Of a stretch of 64,000 nt of DNA, positions 47,995-58,299 are shown piece by piece; the first letter of the stretch is position 1, and each line of letters begins with the position of its first letter. Below the pieces are notes generated by a model that was given only the letters and a program-made list of their open reading frames with translations, was not told the DNA's origin and made no database searches. The stretch comes from Gracilinema caldarium (GTDB lineage Bacteria; Spirochaetota; Spirochaetia; Treponematales; Breznakiellaceae): positions 62,001 to 126,000 of the forward strand of contig NZ_JAJUHW010000004.1 in the NCBI RefSeq assembly GCF_029265695.1. The letters are read 5' to 3'. The position numbers and the translations under genes are program-made.

Positions 47995-48798
47995 ATGATA
48001 CCTCAATTAATTGAAGATGCCCGAAAGATCGTAATAAAAGTTGGGTCCAATACGCTGGCGGACAAGCAGGGGCACATAAACCGTGCGTTCCTCGCTGAAT
48101 TCGCCGAGCAGGTTGCGGATTTGCTTTCCCAGGGGAAGCAGGTTGTACTTGTGTCCTCAGGCGCTCGGATTGCGGGCATATCTACCATCGGCAAATGGGA
48201 GCGGAAACGGGACATTCACTACAAGCAGGCCCTCTGTGCGGTCGGCCAGGTGGAACTGATGGAAGCCTGGCGCAAGGCCTTTGAGCCTAAAAATATACAC
48301 ATTGGTCAGCTCCTCCTCACTGCCGATGATTTTTCCAACGATATAAGGACCCTGCACATGCGGAATACCCTCTTTACTTTAGTTGATGAAGGGGTGGTTC
48401 CCATCATTAACGAAAACGATTCGGTTTGTGTTGATGAAATTAAAATCGGCGACAACGACAATCTTGCTGCTTTATCAGCTATTTTGTGGAGCGCCGATCT
48501 TTTGATTCTTTTCAGCGATATTGACGGTGTCTATACCAAGAATCCTAAGGAACACCAGGATGCGGAACTCATAGAAGAAGTGCGGGACCTGGCGGCCTTA
48601 AAGTCTTCCATCTCCATGGGCAGCACCAACAGTTTCGGAACTGGCGGTATCGTAACAAAACTGGAAGCCGCCGAAAAAGTTCTTTCTTACGGCATTCCCA
48701 TGATACTTGCCCATGGGGGCAAAAGCCGGGTATTGGAAGCTCTTCGCAGCGGTACCCAGCGGGGAACCGCCTTTATTCCGCCGGGAGGCAAACCGTGA
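47995..48798 (+). CDS. proB: Glutamate 5-kinase (short form, no PUA domain)
   Basis: IVIKVGSNTLADKQG, VSSGA, NENDSVC, GDNDNLAALSAI, GTGGIVTKLEAA. Confidence 0.94.
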   Translation: MIPQLIEDARKIVIKVGSNTLADKQGHINRAFLAEFAEQVADLLSQGKQVVLVSSGARIAGISTIGKWERKRDIHYKQALCAVGQVELMEAWRKAFEPKNIHIGQLLLTADDFSNDIRTLHMRNTLFTLVDEGVVPIINENDSVCVDEIKIGDNDNLAALSAILWSADLLILFSDIDGVYTKNPKEHQDAELIEEVRDLAALKSSISMGSTNSFGTGGIVTKLEAAEKVLSYGIPMILAHGGKSRVLEALRSGTQRGTAFIPPGGKP

Positions 48799-49625
48799 AA
48801 TATACAATTACCTGTATTGGCAGCGGCAATATGGGCGGTGCGCTGATGAAGGCCGCCGCCCGGATGATCGGAGGGGCCGCTATTGGCGTCACTGACGCGG
48901 ATACAACTAAGGCAGCGGCCTTTGCTGCCGAGCTGGGCGGCGGCGCCCTGGCGGCGAACAAGGAGGCCGCAGCGGAAGGCCGTTTTGTGCTCCTCGCGGT
49001 AAAGCCCCAGGTGGCGCCTGCGGTGCTGGCGGAGATCGCCCCCGTACTGGCCCAGCGGATCCAGGAAGGAAGAGCTGCGGTGCTGGTTTCCATCGTAGCG
49101 GGGCTTTCCATTGCGGCAATGCGGAAGCACCTCGGTGAAGCGGGCTGCTTGCAAAACCAACCGATAATAAGGCTTATGCCCAACACACCAGCCTTGGTTG
49201 CCAAGGGGATGATTGCCCTGGCTTCATCAGCGGATGTGAAAGCCACGGATGTGGCAGAGCTTGAGCATATTTTAGGCGAAGCGGGCATTATCGATCGAAT
49301 AGAAGAGAAATATATGGATGCCGTGACCGCCCTGTCCGGGTCGGGGCCTGCCTTTGTGTACCTTTTTATTGAATCCCTAGCCGATGCGGGGGTACGGGCC
49401 GGCTTAAGCCGTGACAAGGCTCTGCGCTATGCGGCCCGGACCGTTTTGGGTTCCGCCGCCATGGTGGAAGAAACGGGCCAGCATCCTGGGGTGCTCAAAG
49501 ATGCGGTGACCTCTCCTGCGGGAACGACCATTGCGGGCATTGCAGCCCTGGAGGAACGGGCCTTCCGGGGCACGGTAATGGCTGCCGTGGATGCGGCGTA
49601 CCGGCGGGCAAAGGAACTCGGATAG
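48795..49625 (+). CDS. proC: Pyrroline-5-carboxylate reductase
   Basis: CIGSGNMGGALMKAA, RLMPNTPALVAKGM, ALSGSGPAFVYLFIESLADAGVRAGLSR, SPAGTTIAGIAALEE. Confidence 0.96.
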   Translation: MKYTITCIGSGNMGGALMKAAARMIGGAAIGVTDADTTKAAAFAAELGGGALAANKEAAAEGRFVLLAVKPQVAPAVLAEIAPVLAQRIQEGRAAVLVSIVAGLSIAAMRKHLGEAGCLQNQPIIRLMPNTPALVAKGMIALASSADVKATDVAELEHILGEAGIIDRIEEKYMDAVTALSGSGPAFVYLFIESLADAGVRAGLSRDKALRYAARTVLGSAAMVEETGQHPGVLKDAVTSPAGTTIAGIAALEERAFRGTVMAAVDAAYRRAKELG

Positions 49626-49639
49626 CCCTTGGATCTTCA

Positions 49640-50530
49640 TCAATAGTAGCTTATCCTGTATTCTCCGATAGTCTTAAAGCCAAGCTTTTCGTAGACCTTT
49701 ATAGCGGACTGGTTTCTTTTTTTTACAAAAAGGCTCACCGCGGCGCCGGTTTGCTGTATCCGTTCCACCAGGGCTGCCACTACATAGGTTCCAATACCCA
49801 AGCCGCGCAGGTCGGGCCGAACATAGACCCCGCCAATCTGCCTATATCTGTAGGACGCTGCGTTGGTATTAGCCTTGGCGGCAGGAAGCCCCTGGTACTC
49901 TCCATAGACAAGCAGTTCTTCTCGTAAAATTCGCTCGACCCCCTGCCGGCAGTGTTTTTCGCTGAAACTGCCATGGGAAGGTATAACCTCTTCCTGTTCA
50001 TAGGCGGCCTGCAATTGGTAGAGTGCTTCCAGAGTAGGATTAACTACGAGTTCTAGTCCATCCGGTTTTAGCGGCAGGCGGACTGTTTCGGTGAGGTTCA
50101 TGAGATAATAATCAAAAGAGTCGCGCATGCTGTAGCCGCTGGATTTCAGGGCTCGTTCAGCGATCCGCACATCCTCAGTAAGACCCTGTACCGAATATAT
50201 TTTTTTAAAGAATTGCTGTTTTAGCATTCTGCATATTATTTTTTCTGCTCTTTCGCTGCTGCAGCCATGAAAGAATGGGTGGAGTATGGCGCCTGAGCGG
50301 AATACAAAGCTTTGGATTGTATTGTCTGCATTTTGACAGATAAGGAGTTCTCCGGGTGGGGCTCCTGTCTGGGTATAGGTAATAAAACGGCTTGCTGCGG
50401 CCACAAGAAAGGGTTCATGGACTCTTAAGAAAGTTTCGATAGCTCCCAGGTCCCTATTGTTCGCTTTGTGCCACCGGCACGCTTCTGTATATTGTTCGGT
50501 GCTAGCCGGTAAGAGCTCCCTGTCTTGCAT
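49640..50530 (-). CDS. GNAT-family N-acetyltransferase
   Basis: C-terminal YRYRQIGGVYVRPDLRGLGIGTYVVAALVERIQQTG...NQSAIKVYEKLGFKTIG. Confidence 0.85.
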   Translation of the reverse strand: MQDRELLPASTEQYTEACRWHKANNRDLGAIETFLRVHEPFLVAAASRFITYTQTGAPPGELLICQNADNTIQSFVFRSGAILHPFFHGCSSERAEKIICRMLKQQFFKKIYSVQGLTEDVRIAERALKSSGYSMRDSFDYYLMNLTETVRLPLKPDGLELVVNPTLEALYQLQAAYEQEEVIPSHGSFSEKHCRQGVERILREELLVYGEYQGLPAAKANTNAASYRYRQIGGVYVRPDLRGLGIGTYVVAALVERIQQTGAAVSLFVKKRNQSAIKVYEKLGFKTIGEYRISYY

Positions 50531-50536
50531 GATGGA

Positions 50537-52234
50537 CTATCTTGTATTCCCTTTGAGCGCAAAAGGGAGTCTTCCCTGCATGGGTATCCTTCCGAGCAGG
50601 GCCGAAAAGGTGGCGATAAAGGATTCCTGAGAATAGCTGTACACCGCAATGCTGCTGGAACTCCAGGGAACACGCTGGAGGTGGACCGGAGAAAGGGCGG
50701 AAATAACAATTATCTTTTTCCCCGAATAACGGATGCTCTGCAGGAGATCTACGCCATAACTGTTGGCGAGGCAAAATATAATGGTGTCGGCAGATTTTGC
50801 CATGGACATAAAATTGATCTTATCGGTTTGGGAGCTTGCATCAGAATAGGGATATTTGAAACGCTGTGCATCAGGATAAGCCCGCAGCCCGATGGTTAAA
50901 AAATCTTCAAAGGGAGAGGCAAGGAGCACTTTGCCTGCTTGGGTAGGATTGAGGGGTGCCGGGTTAGTTCCAGAGACGAGGGTTACACTGCGGGCCGCCA
51001 GATCCAGGAAAAAGGCTTTGCCCTGGGGATCGGGAATCCGTTTTTTTATTTCATCAGTCTGAGGATAAAGGGGCGGGGCAGCGCTGCGGCGAAGGTAATC
51101 GAGCTTAAGAATGAGTATTCTCCGGGCTGCATCCCGTACCCTGGAACGAAATTTTGGATCCCTTTTCATGGCTTCTAAAAGGTTGTTCCACACCGGGTCA
51201 GAAAGATTGGGGGTCTTGGACATCATAATGATATCGTTTCCCGCTTCCAGGGCTTTCTGAGCTGCCCGGGATAGACTGCCTGCGGAAGTAGTTACCCCGT
51301 TCATCAATAGGTCATCCGTAATAACAAGCCCAGTAAAACCGATGGTATCTCTCAGTATGGTAGTGATGAACCAAGGGCTGATTGAGGCTGGTTCATTCCC
51401 TCCTTTGGTGAGCGGAAATGCCAGGTGACCAGTCATGATGGCGGGGATTCCCTCTTTACTGAGCATCCGGTACGGAAGCAGTTCCCGGTTCCAGAGGGTC
51501 GCAAAGGGAATAAAAATTTCGGGAAGCACCCCATGGGAATCGAGTTCCGTATCGCCATGGCCCGGATAATGTTTTGCTGTTGGGATGATACCTGCCTTTT
51601 CCTGTCCCTTGGCAAAGGCGATGCCGAGAATACCTGCTGCAACTGGATCATCACTGAAGGCTCGGGGGCCGATGAGTACGGATTGCTGGTTTGTAAAGAG
51701 ATCAACCGAGGGGGCAAAATTCATGTTGATGCCCAGGGCAGCCAGTTCCCTGCCTATATAATAGCCCGCCATATAGGCGTCCCGGGGAATACCGGAAGCC
51801 CCAATGGCCATATTACCCGGAGTTTCGCTCGTAAGGCCTTTTACATGGCGTATCCAGCCCCCTTCCTGGTCTGTCGCTACAAGGAGGGGGATTTTTTTTT
51901 CGCTTGTTAAAGCCGCCTTCTGGAGCTGCCCCACCGTGTTAGCGAGCCGGTAGGTATCTTCGGTATTCCAGCCGAATATTTTTATACCCCCAATACGGCG
52001 TTTCTGGATCCAGTCCATAATGGCCGGAGAAGGGTCAGCTCCTACCCAGCCCAGCATGAAGGTCTGGGCCAGGGCTTCTTCATCTGACATGCCTGCAAGG
52101 AGTTTTGCCGCCAGTTCATTCGGATTGCCGGGGCTGTAAAAATCCTCCGCCCGGGCGATGCTGCTGGCAGTATTGTATGAGAAAATAAAAATGAATAGGA
52201 GAAATATACCGTTTTTATATAATCCAGGCTTCAC
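50537..52234 (-). CDS. GH3 family glycosidase (beta-N-acetylhexosaminidase-like), secreted
   Basis: IPLLVATDQEGGWIRHVKG, TAKHYPGHGDTELDSH, LVITDDLLMNGV. Confidence 0.9.
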   Translation of the reverse strand: MKPGLYKNGIFLLFIFIFSYNTASSIARAEDFYSPGNPNELAAKLLAGMSDEEALAQTFMLGWVGADPSPAIMDWIQKRRIGGIKIFGWNTEDTYRLANTVGQLQKAALTSEKKIPLLVATDQEGGWIRHVKGLTSETPGNMAIGASGIPRDAYMAGYYIGRELAALGINMNFAPSVDLFTNQQSVLIGPRAFSDDPVAAGILGIAFAKGQEKAGIIPTAKHYPGHGDTELDSHGVLPEIFIPFATLWNRELLPYRMLSKEGIPAIMTGHLAFPLTKGGNEPASISPWFITTILRDTIGFTGLVITDDLLMNGVTTSAGSLSRAAQKALEAGNDIIMMSKTPNLSDPVWNNLLEAMKRDPKFRSRVRDAARRILILKLDYLRRSAAPPLYPQTDEIKKRIPDPQGKAFFLDLAARSVTLVSGTNPAPLNPTQAGKVLLASPFEDFLTIGLRAYPDAQRFKYPYSDASSQTDKINFMSMAKSADTIIFCLANSYGVDLLQSIRYSGKKIIVISALSPVHLQRVPWSSSSIAVYSYSQESFIATFSALLGRIPMQGRLPFALKGNTR

Positions 52235-53169
52235 CTATATGCTTCACCCCTGATTTCATCAATATACTGGGATGCGCAATGGGCTGCAATAGCCCCCTCT
52301 CCGGCAGCCACCACAACCTGGCGGAAGGGACTGGACCGGACGTCTCCTGCGGCAAAAAGGCCCTTTATAGAGGTTTCCATGCGCTGATTGGTAATGATAT
52401 AGCCTGCTTCATCCTTTTCTGCCTCAGGAACCAGGTCCGTCTGGGGAATGGAGCCGACAAAGATAAAGACCGCTTCTGTATCATCTTCGTACCGTTCGCC
52501 CGTATCGGTTCGTTCTAAGACTACCGAGCGGACCTTGGTGTCACCCTTAATTTCCACAATCCGGGTATTAAAGTGGACCTGGATATTTTTATTGTGGAGT
52601 ACCCGGTCTGCAATTGCCTTTTGGGCCCGGAAACGATCTCGGCGATGGACCATGACGATCTGGCTCGAAAGGTTGGAAAGGTACTGGGCTTCGTCGCAGG
52701 CCGCGTCGCCGCCGCCGACCACATACATTTTTTTGCCCTTAAAAAATGGACCGTCGCAGGTGCCGCAGTAGGAAACGCCGCGGCCCTGGAACTCCATCTC
52801 GCCGGGGACTTCCAAGTGCCGGTGCTTGGCTCCCGTGGCGAGGATAACTGCCGGTGCGGTCATGGTATCCCCGGAGCCCAGGTGGGCGGTAAATAGGTTG
52901 TGTTCTTTAGTGAGTTTGGTTACCGTATCGTTGACAAATTCGGCGCCGAATTTCTCCGCCTGCCGGTGCATGTCCTGGGCAAACTCAAAGCCGCTTTTTG
53001 GTTCAATATATCCGGGATAGTTTTCCAGGTGGTCGATGAGTAGAGCCTGTCCGCCGGGGGCTATCTCTTCGATCATAACAGTTTTTAAGTTCGCTCGAGC
53101 GCCGTATTGTGCTGCGGTAAGGCCTGCGGCGCCTGCTCCGATTATAATTAAATCTACTTCACGATTCAT
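52231..53169 (-). CDS. trxB: Thioredoxin-disulfide reductase
   Basis: IIGAGAAGLTAAQYGARA, CGTCDGPFFKGKKMYVVGGGDAA, GLFAAGDVRSSPFRQ. Confidence 0.95.
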   Translation of the reverse strand: MNREVDLIIIGAGAAGLTAAQYGARANLKTVMIEEIAPGGQALLIDHLENYPGYIEPKSGFEFAQDMHRQAEKFGAEFVNDTVTKLTKEHNLFTAHLGSGDTMTAPAVILATGAKHRHLEVPGEMEFQGRGVSYCGTCDGPFFKGKKMYVVGGGDAACDEAQYLSNLSSQIVMVHRRDRFRAQKAIADRVLHNKNIQVHFNTRIVEIKGDTKVRSVVLERTDTGERYEDDTEAVFIFVGSIPQTDLVPEAEKDEAGYIITNQRMETSIKGLFAAGDVRSSPFRQVVVAAGEGAIAAHCASQYIDEIRGEAYR

Positions 53170-53306
53170 TTGTAATATCTCCTATATATGAAAAATACTA
53201 TAAACGCCAGGCTCTGTCAATTACCTTAAAATCTGCGATTTGGCGCGGCGGCTGCAATGCAACTGAAAATGATTATACAGTAATTTTACTTTTTGGAGAA
53301 TAATGG

Positions 53307-53312
53307 TATACT
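53307..53312 (+). promoter_or_regulatory. Putative -10 box (TATACT) for the MCP gene
   Basis: TATACT 7 nt before ATG 53320; -35 poorly conserved. Confidence 0.4.
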
Positions 53313-53319
53313 GTTCTTT

Positions 53320-55302
53320 ATGAATATACGCGCTAAACTGGTCTTGCTTGTATTGGGAATGGTAGTGCTCATTTCCGGTGCATCTTCGGTGTATTTTATT
53401 ATGCAGGCTCCGCTTGTTCAGATTGATAAGGAGCGGAAGGTCCTTGATAACCTGGCTCTTGCAATAATGGGGCTGCGAACCGAAATTAACCGGCTCGATT
53501 CGGCCATGTTTATGTCTGAACGTCCTAAGTTTTATGCAGCCCGAGTCAAATTTGGGGAGGCCTTTAAATACCTGCAGCAGATTTCATATCTTAGAAAGAC
53601 GGATAAAACCCTCGCAGAAGCCCTTGATGTAATCGAACGTTTACAGAAGCTAAATGATGATAACCTTTCTAATGTGGTTGATATGTATGAGGAACTATAC
53701 AAGAATGCCCAAACTTTGTTTACGTTCCCAGATCAAATCGTGTTCCGGCGTTTTTATGACGGGACCGCAATTATCAATAATAACACTCATGACATTCAGA
53801 TAGCATTGTTTAACTTAAGCCGCTTTGATTCTTTTGTGAATATTCTGAATGACAGCCTTGAGTCTTCTCTTAATGTCATAACCGAACAGGGAGAGGTCAT
53901 TGACGCCCGAATTAAACAGATTCAGCAGCAGTCGGTTATAGTCGCCCTATCCATTATCGTAGTGCTTATTGTTATTATTGCCCTCTTTTCGCTCATTTTT
54001 GCAAACACAATCGCAAAATCGGTCATTAAAATTGCAGATGGTATTCGGTCTCTTGCGGAAGGGGACCTTTCGGTTTCATTTTCGATAAAAACGAAAGATG
54101 AGATTGGAAGGCTCGCCCGGCAAATGAATGATTTCATCCATTCTTTGGATGAAGCTTTGCTTGGTATTAAGGATGCGGCGGATCGAAATAACCAGGTAAA
54201 GAACCAATTGCTCGATTCAAGCGAACGCACCAATCATACGCTGCAAGAGATGGAACTTGCAGTTCAAAATGTGGAAGAGCAGGCTCGGCTTCTGGAGCAG
54301 CGGATTGCCGAAACACGCAGCATAGTCGGCGATATGACCGGCGGTGTTGGCCAGCTCGATGCCCGCTTATCGGATCAGATAGCCATGGTCGAAGAATCGA
54401 CCGCTTCCATTACTCAAATGCTTGCAACCATTGGCAATATGGCTCGTCTTGCGGAACAGGACAAGAAACTGGCCGATACACTGGTCAAAATATCCGATGA
54501 CGGCAAGGAAGTATTCTCCGCTGCCTTTGAACGGGTCGAGGCTATTACTGAACAGGTTGATAAAATTGAGGAAATGATAGAAATCATCAACAATATCGCC
54601 GGCCAGACGAACCTGCTTGCCATGAATGCGGCAATAGAAGCAGCCCATGCAGGGGAAGCTGGTAAGGGTTTTGCGGTTGTAGCCGATGAGATTAGGAAAC
54701 TTGCGGAAGCTTCCCAGGAAGGCTCTAAAGAAATAGCGGGTTCTGTTCGCGGTATTGTGGAAGCCATAGAGAGTGCTAAGGCGGGCAGCGCTGACACGAA
54801 TAAGGCCTTTGCCGAAATAGAAGAAAAAATAAAAGAAGTATCCCGTTCTGTTTCGGAAATCAGCAACAGTCTTGCGGAGACGAACGAAGGGGGCCGTCAG
54901 ATACTTACCGCCATGACAAGTCTGCGGGAACTTTCTGCTTCTATTAACCAGGAATCCCGGAACATGGCTCAAAATACCCGATCTATAGAAGCCACCATGG
55001 AACAGCTTGATCAGGTAAGTGAGAGCCTCCGTTCCGCCATGGCATCCATGGCGCAAAAAAATAACGACATGTCTCAGGTTGCGGAACTCACGATTTCTCT
55101 GGCCCACCAGCTTGCTGCAATTGGCAAGGATTTGGAAGCCCGAATCGCCCATTTCAAGACCACCTGCGAACAGTCAGGGGGTGAAATATCTCAAGGCGGT
55201 GTCTGCGTAGACCAAGACCATCAACAGGCTGTATCTAATTCAACATCGGATACGCTAGTTTCAGGCAATTTAGAAGCGACAGCTAGGCTTTTGGATAACT
55301 GA
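53320..55302 (+). CDS. Methyl-accepting chemotaxis protein
   Basis: N-terminal TM, HAMP-like [17 protein letters not shown], signalling tip [42 protein letters not shown]. Confidence 0.95.
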   Translation: MNIRAKLVLLVLGMVVLISGASSVYFIMQAPLVQIDKERKVLDNLALAIMGLRTEINRLDSAMFMSERPKFYAARVKFGEAFKYLQQISYLRKTDKTLAEALDVIERLQKLNDDNLSNVVDMYEELYKNAQTLFTFPDQIVFRRFYDGTAIINNNTHDIQIALFNLSRFDSFVNILNDSLESSLNVITEQGEVIDARIKQIQQQSVIVALSIIVVLIVIIALFSLIFANTIAKSVIKIADGIRSLAEGDLSVSFSIKTKDEIGRLARQMNDFIHSLDEALLGIKDAADRNNQVKNQLLDSSERTNHTLQEMELAVQNVEEQARLLEQRIAETRSIVGDMTGGVGQLDARLSDQIAMVEESTASITQMLATIGNMARLAEQDKKLADTLVKISDDGKEVFSAAFERVEAITEQVDKIEEMIEIINNIAGQTNLLAMNAAIEAAHAGEAGKGFAVVADEIRKLAEASQEGSKEIAGSVRGIVEAIESAKAGSADTNKAFAEIEEKIKEVSRSVSEISNSLAETNEGGRQILTAMTSLRELSASINQESRNMAQNTRSIEATMEQLDQVSESLRSAMASMAQKNNDMSQVAELTISLAHQLAAIGKDLEARIAHFKTTCEQSGGEISQGGVCVDQDHQQAVSNSTSDTLVSGNLEATARLLDN

Positions 55303-55360
55303 TCTAATTTTAAAAGTCGGTCACTATTTTTTTGCGTTATGAACGTGGCTTATACAGAAA

Positions 55361-55389
55361 AAAAAGAGGCTGTCCGTGTTTCGGACAGC
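55361..55389 (-). terminator. Terminator downstream of the Gfo/Idh gene
   Basis: GCTGTCCG-TGTTT-CGGACAGC with a T run on the minus strand. Confidence 0.8.
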
Positions 55390-55397
55390 TCCATTAA

Positions 55398-56450
55398 TTA
55401 GAAAATAACCGGCCGGCCGCTTTCCGCACTTTGGTAGAGGGCATCGAGTATTTTCATGATGAGTAGGCCTTCTTTTCCATCTGCTTCATGGGGTGTTCCA
55501 GCAATTATAGAATCGATAAAATGAGACATGGCAGTGATTGGTTTTGGATTTCCTGCAGCCCAACTAGAGGCCGCATGGTATTTTTCGTCCCATTGGTATC
55601 CTAGATGTTCTGTAAAGAATTCCGCTTCGAATTCGTATCCCTCACCAATGTTGCGGTGAATTAGACCGCCACGGCTCCCGAGTATACGGGTTTCCATCAA
55701 TTCATTTTCTTTTATATTCCCCGCCCAGGAAGCTTCCATACTTAAAGAGGCCCCATTTTTAAAACGAATAAAACCAGCAGCTAAATCTTCCACTGAATAA
55801 GTTTTATGTTCCCTTTGGGCAATCTCAGTTGCAATTGGTGCATAGGTTGTTCCGGTGACATAATCCACCTCTGGGTAACCCATAAACCAAAGAGCCAAGT
55901 CGAGCCGATGAACTCCTAAATCGATGAGCGGGCCCCCTCCTGCAAGTTCCTTGTTTCCAAACCAGCCACCAAATCCGGGCATACCCCGCCGCCTCAACCA
56001 AATAGATCTGCCATAGTATGCTTGTCCTAAGTCGCCCTGATCGATTCGAGCTTTTAAAGCCCGAGCAGGCATGGTAAAACGGTAAGAGAAGTTAATCATT
56101 AAACGTCTCTCTGTTTTTAAGGCTGTCTCAAGCATAGTCTGGCCTTCTGCTGCATTCATGGCCATAGGTTTTTCACAAAGTACATGAGCTCCCTTTTCGA
56201 GGGCCCGGTTCGTTAAATCTTTGTGAAATTTATTTGGTGTTGCCACCGATATTACCTGGCATAACCCGCTATCAATGAGGGCTTCAGCGCTTGTAAAACG
56301 GTTAGGAATTCCATATTGATCACCAACGGCATCAAGTTTGGCTTTGTCAGTATCTGCAATAGCAATAACCGTGCAGTTTGGATTGCTTCGGTACCCTTCT
56401 ATATGATGTTTTCCAATTCCAAGTCCAATGACTCCTACGGTAAGTTTCAT
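55398..56450 (-). CDS. Gfo/Idh/MocA-family oxidoreductase
   Basis: VGVIGLGIGKHHIEGYRSNPNCTVIAIADTD; GAHVLCEKPMAMNAAEG. Confidence 0.93.
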   Translation of the reverse strand: MKLTVGVIGLGIGKHHIEGYRSNPNCTVIAIADTDKAKLDAVGDQYGIPNRFTSAEALIDSGLCQVISVATPNKFHKDLTNRALEKGAHVLCEKPMAMNAAEGQTMLETALKTERRLMINFSYRFTMPARALKARIDQGDLGQAYYGRSIWLRRRGMPGFGGWFGNKELAGGGPLIDLGVHRLDLALWFMGYPEVDYVTGTTYAPIATEIAQREHKTYSVEDLAAGFIRFKNGASLSMEASWAGNIKENELMETRILGSRGGLIHRNIGEGYEFEAEFFTEHLGYQWDEKYHAASSWAAGNPKPITAMSHFIDSIIAGTPHEADGKEGLLIMKILDALYQSAESGRPVIF

Positions 56451-57244
56451 TGTATATCCTCCAGATTTTGAACGATTCCTGCTTGTCCGAACTCAGCAGG
56501 CGGTTCAGGCAGTGGTTCTAAGGCAGGGCTGTTGGGGCACCGATCTTGTATTTTTACCCGCTCTGCAGCCCAATATCCTGCATTAACTAATATCTTTTGT
56601 ACCGCGGTATTGTAATATGTGGGATAAGATTCATGTCCGGGGCGAAAATAAAAAATTCGGCCTGCTCCACGATTCCAACAACAACCGGATCGGAAAACCT
56701 CGCCGCCCTGGAACCAGCTGACAAAAACAAGCTCATCCGGTACGGGAATTTCAAAGCGTTCACCATACATCTCCTCATGGGGAATTTCGAAATAGCCCCC
56801 TTCATTCACAGGTAAGTCTTGGGCTATAGGATGGCTTGGCTCGATTACCCATATACGTTCCTTTTCTGCGGCCTCTCTCCATTTAAGGGAGCAGGTTGTT
56901 CCCATGAGGGACCTGAAGATTTTAGAATAATGGCCTGAATGCAGTACCACGAGTCCCATGCCTTCAAGAACTCGCTGCTTAACCCGTTCCACAATCTCGT
57001 TTTGAACCTTGTCATGGGCAATGTGTCCCCACCAGTAGAGAACTTGAGTGTTTTCTAAAAGTTCTTTACTTAAACCATGCTCTGGCTGGTCCAAAGTTGC
57101 GGTACTTACAGAAAAATTTCCTGTTTTTTCAAGAGCTTCTGCAATTACCTGGTGTATACCCTTAGGGTATATTTTCCGTATCGCTTCGTGTTCTTGTTCA
57201 TGGATAAACTCGTTCCAAATGACCGCACGTATTGGTGTTCCCAT
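56447..57244 (-). CDS. ThuA-domain protein (trehalose-utilisation-like)
   Basis: IRAVIWNEFIHEQ...YPKGIHQVIAEAL...VLYWWGHIAHDKV...GAGRIFYFRPGHESYPTY. Confidence 0.88.
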   Translation of the reverse strand: MGTPIRAVIWNEFIHEQEHEAIRKIYPKGIHQVIAEALEKTGNFSVSTATLDQPEHGLSKELLENTQVLYWWGHIAHDKVQNEIVERVKQRVLEGMGLVVLHSGHYSKIFRSLMGTTCSLKWREAAEKERIWVIEPSHPIAQDLPVNEGGYFEIPHEEMYGERFEIPVPDELVFVSWFQGGEVFRSGCCWNRGAGRIFYFRPGHESYPTYYNTAVQKILVNAGYWAAERVKIQDRCPNSPALEPLPEPPAEFGQAGIVQNLEDIQ

Positions 57245-57351
57245 AATGTTGCTCCTTGGGAATAACTATAACAAGATCACCTTTTTGTTGAATGAGTTTC
57301 TCTTATATAATGCTTGTTATAATCTTTGAAGCATAGTAAAAATCTTAGATT

Positions 57352-58299
57352 ATGAAAGTTGAGTCAGATCTAAAAACACTTTCATCACTGCTGTTACGAT
57401 GTAAACAGGGCGTGCTTTCCGGAGATATACCTGTGATGATACCTCTGGGACAAGCGAGACCGCGGCCTCCTGAATTTGGCCAGTTTCATTTGCAAGCAGA
57501 GCTGTTTTTCCAAGTATCTGGAGCAACCCTATTTCAATTTCCTTCTTCGGAATATCTTTTAAAGCCCAATGAAATACTGATCGTTCCTCCATTAGTGACT
57601 CATTTTGAAAAAGTTCGAGGCCCAGATGATGAATTTCAGAATTTGGTTGCCTATGCAGGGAAACGATCCTGTTCGGTTCATATTGCCAAAGCTGGATTGG
57701 ATAAACGGCCAGCCATCGAGTTTATTCAACGGAGAAACCCTTCCTATGCGGGCCATATTGCCGAATACCTTTCTGATGCGACTGTCCTTCAAGAAGATCT
57801 ATATCCTGTTACTGTAGAACAAGATGCAGCTGAACCAATAAGGCTCCTTGTCGCTACGGCACTCGCTCACTTTTTACTTGCCTTGCAGATAAGGACAGAG
57901 TCGATACCGCCATCAGTTTCATCCCCTTGGCAGGAAGAAAGTGGAGGTTCATCATTAGTCCATGAAGCCCGTGAACGGGTTCTGGCGGCATATTCTGACA
58001 GGGCCCTTTCAGTTCAATTACTCGCTGAATGGCTGAGATGTTCTGCAGATTACTTAAGCCACATATACAAAACTCAAACAGGAGAAAGTCTTACTGCTTT
58101 TATCAATCGAGTCAGACTTGAACGGGCTGCAGAACTCTTAAACGAGACAGGTTTGTCGGTCAAAGAAATCAGTTGGGCTTGTGGATTTTCTGAGGAAAGT
58201 TACTTTATAAAAAAATTCAGCACCTATTTCGGACTCACTCCTAGCCAGTACCGCCGCACTGGACGAGACCTTTTACCGTCTCCGGGAAGTTTTTCCTGA
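57352..58299 (+). CDS. AraC-family transcriptional regulator
   Basis: Cupin-like N-terminus; C-terminal HTH (VQLLAEWLRCSADYLSHIYKTQTGESLTAFINRVRLERAAELLNETGLSVKEISWACGFSEESYFIKKFSTYFGLTPSQYRR). Confidence 0.94.
   Translation: MKVESDLKTLSSLLLRCKQGVLSGDIPVMIPLGQARPRPPEFGQFHLQAELFFQVSGATLFQFPSSEYLLKPNEILIVPPLVTHFEKVRGPDDEFQNLVAYAGKRSCSVHIAKAGLDKRPAIEFIQRRNPSYAGHIAEYLSDATVLQEDLYPVTVEQDAAEPIRLLVATALAHFLLALQIRTESIPPSVSSPWQEESGGSSLVHEARERVLAAYSDRALSVQLLAEWLRCSADYLSHIYKTQTGESLTAFINRVRLERAAELLNETGLSVKEISWACGFSEESYFIKKFSTYFGLTPSQYRRTGRDLLPSPGSFS

Noticed and set aside
54367-55152. 261-aa minus-strand ORF opposite the MCP signalling domain
   Set aside because: Antisense to a highly conserved MCP tip; low-complexity translation without domain features.
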